Assembly: GCA_014706295.1 (NCBI GenBank)
Contig: JACSVZ010000009.1
Coordinates: 36,715,768 to 36,779,767 of the forward strand
DNA length: 64,000 bases
Direction: 5' to 3'
DNA from: Lycocorax pyrrhopterus obiensis
Lineage: Eukaryota > Chordata > Aves > Passeriformes > Paradisaeidae
Numbering within the stretch: the stretch's first letter is position 1; every line of letters starts with the position of its first letter. The position numbers were made by a program, and so were the translations under genes. This document shows, in pieces, positions 61,519-64,000 of the stretch. Below the pieces are notes generated by a model, which was not told the origin of the DNA, did no database searches, and saw only the letters and a list, made by a program, of their open reading frames with translations.

Positions 61519-64000
61519 GCAGAAGAGCAACCCCAGCCTTCCACAGAATCTCCCAAACATGGAAAGTCCATTCCCTCATTAAACAAAATTCCTCATTGAA
61601 GTGTAAGGGAGGTCTCGCAGCACACACTGGTGACAGGAAAAGCAATCCAAAGCTCCACATATTGTTTTATTTACTTTCAAAAAAATTAAACTCCACTGCA
61701 AGGCTGCTTTGGCCTCACACCCATGGCATCACACTCTATTACTTCCCTTTGAAACACGTCTAGTAAACTTCAAAAGCCTATCCCTCCAAAAGCAGGGGCC
61801 ATACAAATACTTAAGGGGTTAATAAACTCTTCCAGTATACCAAAATCACAAGTTTTATACCTCAACCCTGTACAGTTGGAGCTCCTAAGAGGGGAGTAAT
61901 TGCATTGTAGTAACGTTAGGGCTTGATTTAGGTTTCTCCACGGGCAGGATGAAGTGTGTCTTACTCCTCAGGTGTGAGACTTGGCCCCTCTGCCTTTTGC
62001 AATATATTATCCCAACACTGTCAGAAAACGCTCAGCAGCGCCAGTTCTTACTAAACTGGGTGTGTTATAAATCCAGGGTAAGGAGGGGATTTCTTATGCC
62101 AACAATGCTTCTCAGCCTTTACCTTATTACCACACTTCTTGGCTGCTCCGAGATAAAAATCTTTTAAGCTCTCTTTTTTTTTGTTTTTACTGCTTGTGTG
62201 TGAAATCCCAGATAACGGAGCCAAACGCAGGGAAAGTTCAGGGCGGTTTTACAGCTCTGTTTTATCAAAAATCTCGATCTACAAAGCCTGAACGCACAAA
62301 TTCGTGGCTGTGGGATGAGGTCAGTGAAACCACACCCATTCCCTCGACAGACCTTCCTTCTCCTTCAGCGGACAGCTTTACGTGGGCTACAGAAATATGC
62401 CCTGAATGAGGAGAAGCACTTGCCCCTGGACTGGATGCAGTGCCAAGTAAATCAGGAATTCTCTACGTGGCGGATTTCAGCTCCGTGTGTGCTTGAGACA
62501 CATTATCTGTGAGTTCTGGAGGTGAAGTCCCTTTTTAATGAAATTCAGCTGAGCAGGAATAGCCTAGAAACACCAGCAGGAACGCCGAGGGAGAATGACA
62601 AGACAGGTTTGGCACAGAGGGATGCCTGAAACAAAATAACCACCGTGAAGATTTCCAGAGGGGAAAAAACGCGGATCCTCTTGTAAGAGGGAAAGTGTGT
62701 GACACGAGGAACGGGGAGGAATGGCAAACACATGTCAAGCAGCACATTTTATTTACCTTTCATTAGCATGTCTTCCTAGGAGAAGGTTAAATACTCCAGG
62801 AGAAGGATGGGATTTTTCTTATGTTAACTAATCCAGACAAAAGTGAACGGAGATTTGCTTTCTTCAGCATTCATTGATATTAATTGCTTTATTGAACTAG
62901 CTGTGGGAACATGGATTTCCCAATGCCAGCATAAAGGATCATTATTTATAAGCTAACTGATCCCACAAATTCTACACTTAGCTCAACATTTCCTTTGGAA
63001 ACGCTGTAAGAATCTTTTAAAAAATCATTATATTTCATACTTTACACTAAGGCACACCAGCTAAACGATACAGGTTTTCCAGGAAAAGAAAAACAAGTTT
63101 TTAAGGCACACATAACAGACTCCAAATCAGCTCTGAAATGCTGCATATCATTCCATTTTTCCTCCCTTTAGTTTTCATTCTCTTCCTTTTCCCCTGACTT
63201 ACAGGTGTCCTTAGTTACAGCCATCAGCAAAAACAAAACACATATGCAGGCTATAAATCTGTATTTGTGTACTAATTCATAAGAGTAAAATATCTTCAGT
63301 TGCTCCTTCCAATTTCCTTTCCCTGCTCAATTCATAGTTGTGCTGCAGTATATTGGGCTTAAGCTTTCAAGAACTCTACTTTGTCCCAGAAGGTTGCTTA
63401 GATGGAGACCTGAAAATGTGGATTCTGGCTTCAAGGGAAGATATTTAGCAGCAGAGAATCCAAAGCACGATAAAAGCAACTAAATAAACACTGAAATCTT
63501 TAATCAAAGCACTAAGTTGTCACTGTAGCCCTTTGGAGATAGATGTGGATGACTCAGTCCATCAGAGTTCATGCAAAAATATACCAAGAAGTTAATAAAT
63601 TTGAAAGGGAAGCCAAGAATGAATGTTAAGTTCTTTTGTTCCAATATATCCTAACAATGCTTACAGCATTGCTGCAGTTAAGCTCAACTTTGCTGTTCAA
63701 AGACCAATTTTGGGGCTTTATGTGCTGGTTTAAATCATAGCTGAGCTAAACATGGTATGCAAATTGCAGAGCGATAAATGTTTGTTTTACTTATATTCCT
63801 TCCTCTTTATATCCCAGTCAGAATCCTTCACCAAAGCCCCCAAAAGCAATCGTTTTTGGCATAGCTTAGATGCCAAATTTGCAAGCTACAAAGGAAGAAT
63901 GAGGATTTACTTTATAGTTATGATCATTCTTTCTTTGTCAGAGAGAAAGAAAAAGCACTTTAAATGTCCTGAAAAGAAGCAAAGTATCCTTGGAGAAGAC
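61519..64000. other. unique AT-rich DNA, no gene recognised
   Basis: The last 2.5 kb hold no recognised gene, RNA or repeat. Frames are under 75 codons apart from a minus-strand frame (61286-61660) that overlaps the CR1. Confidence 0.5.

Noticed and set aside
1..64000. tRNA, rRNA or other structural RNA genes
   Set aside because: No tRNA box A/B pair with a cloverleaf, and no rRNA or snRNA core sequence, was recognised. A covariance-model scan would be the decisive test.

Overview
The window looks like bird nuclear DNA, from an intron or an intergenic region. I find no protein-coding gene I can name. The evidence is (a) at least fourteen 3'-end fragments of the avian CR1 LINE family on both strands, (b) short AT-rich microsatellites, poly-A and poly-T runs in an AT-rich, CpG-poor background, and (c) a few very old MIR/L2-like fossils, with no bacterial gene organisation. 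Many CR1 pieces share one 3' UTR type, marked by 'ggcacagggtgcccagag' and 'aacccaaaccattct'. From memory this type is common in songbird genomes, so a passerine is my best guess, not a demonstrated identity.

Layout. 1-4.2 kb: unique DNA, a small CpG-rich patch (3240-3440) and three CR1 pieces, two of them tail to tail. 4.2-10.3 kb: mostly unique, with an AAAT microsatellite and a CpG patch at 9.0-9.25 kb. 10.3-22.8 kb: four CR1 pieces separated by AT-rich unique DNA, with a possible small exon near 20.7 kb. 22.8-29.1 kb: a CpG-dense unique block at 24.2-24.66 kb, a probable MIR fossil, one CR1, and a pair of 160-bp diverged direct repeats 1.25 kb apart. 29-34.5 kb: a GGA/GGT trinucleotide repeat inside a possible proline-rich exon on the minus strand, CR1 pieces and an AT-rich tract. 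34.5-45 kb: unique DNA, a MIR fossil and the longest sense-strand CR1. 45-55 kb: two minus-strand CR1 pieces (one carrying a perfect 13-bp hairpin), another MIR fossil, and long AT-rich stretches that resemble conserved non-coding DNA. 55.1-56.6 kb: the most distinctive block, a GC-rich segment with a roughly 415-bp GGACAC-type minisatellite, ending in a pyrimidine-rich tract, AATAAA and a GT-rich tail. 56.6-64 kb: unique DNA with one CR1.

Nothing here forms an operon or pathway. The open frames seen are short, lack recognisable domains, or come from CR1 or tandem-repeat sequence. The places most likely to hold something functional are the GC-rich block at 55.1-56.6 kb, the two splice-site-bounded frames (20718-20797 plus strand, 30076-30195 minus strand) and the CpG-dense islands. 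Each needs transcript or cross-species data to settle.
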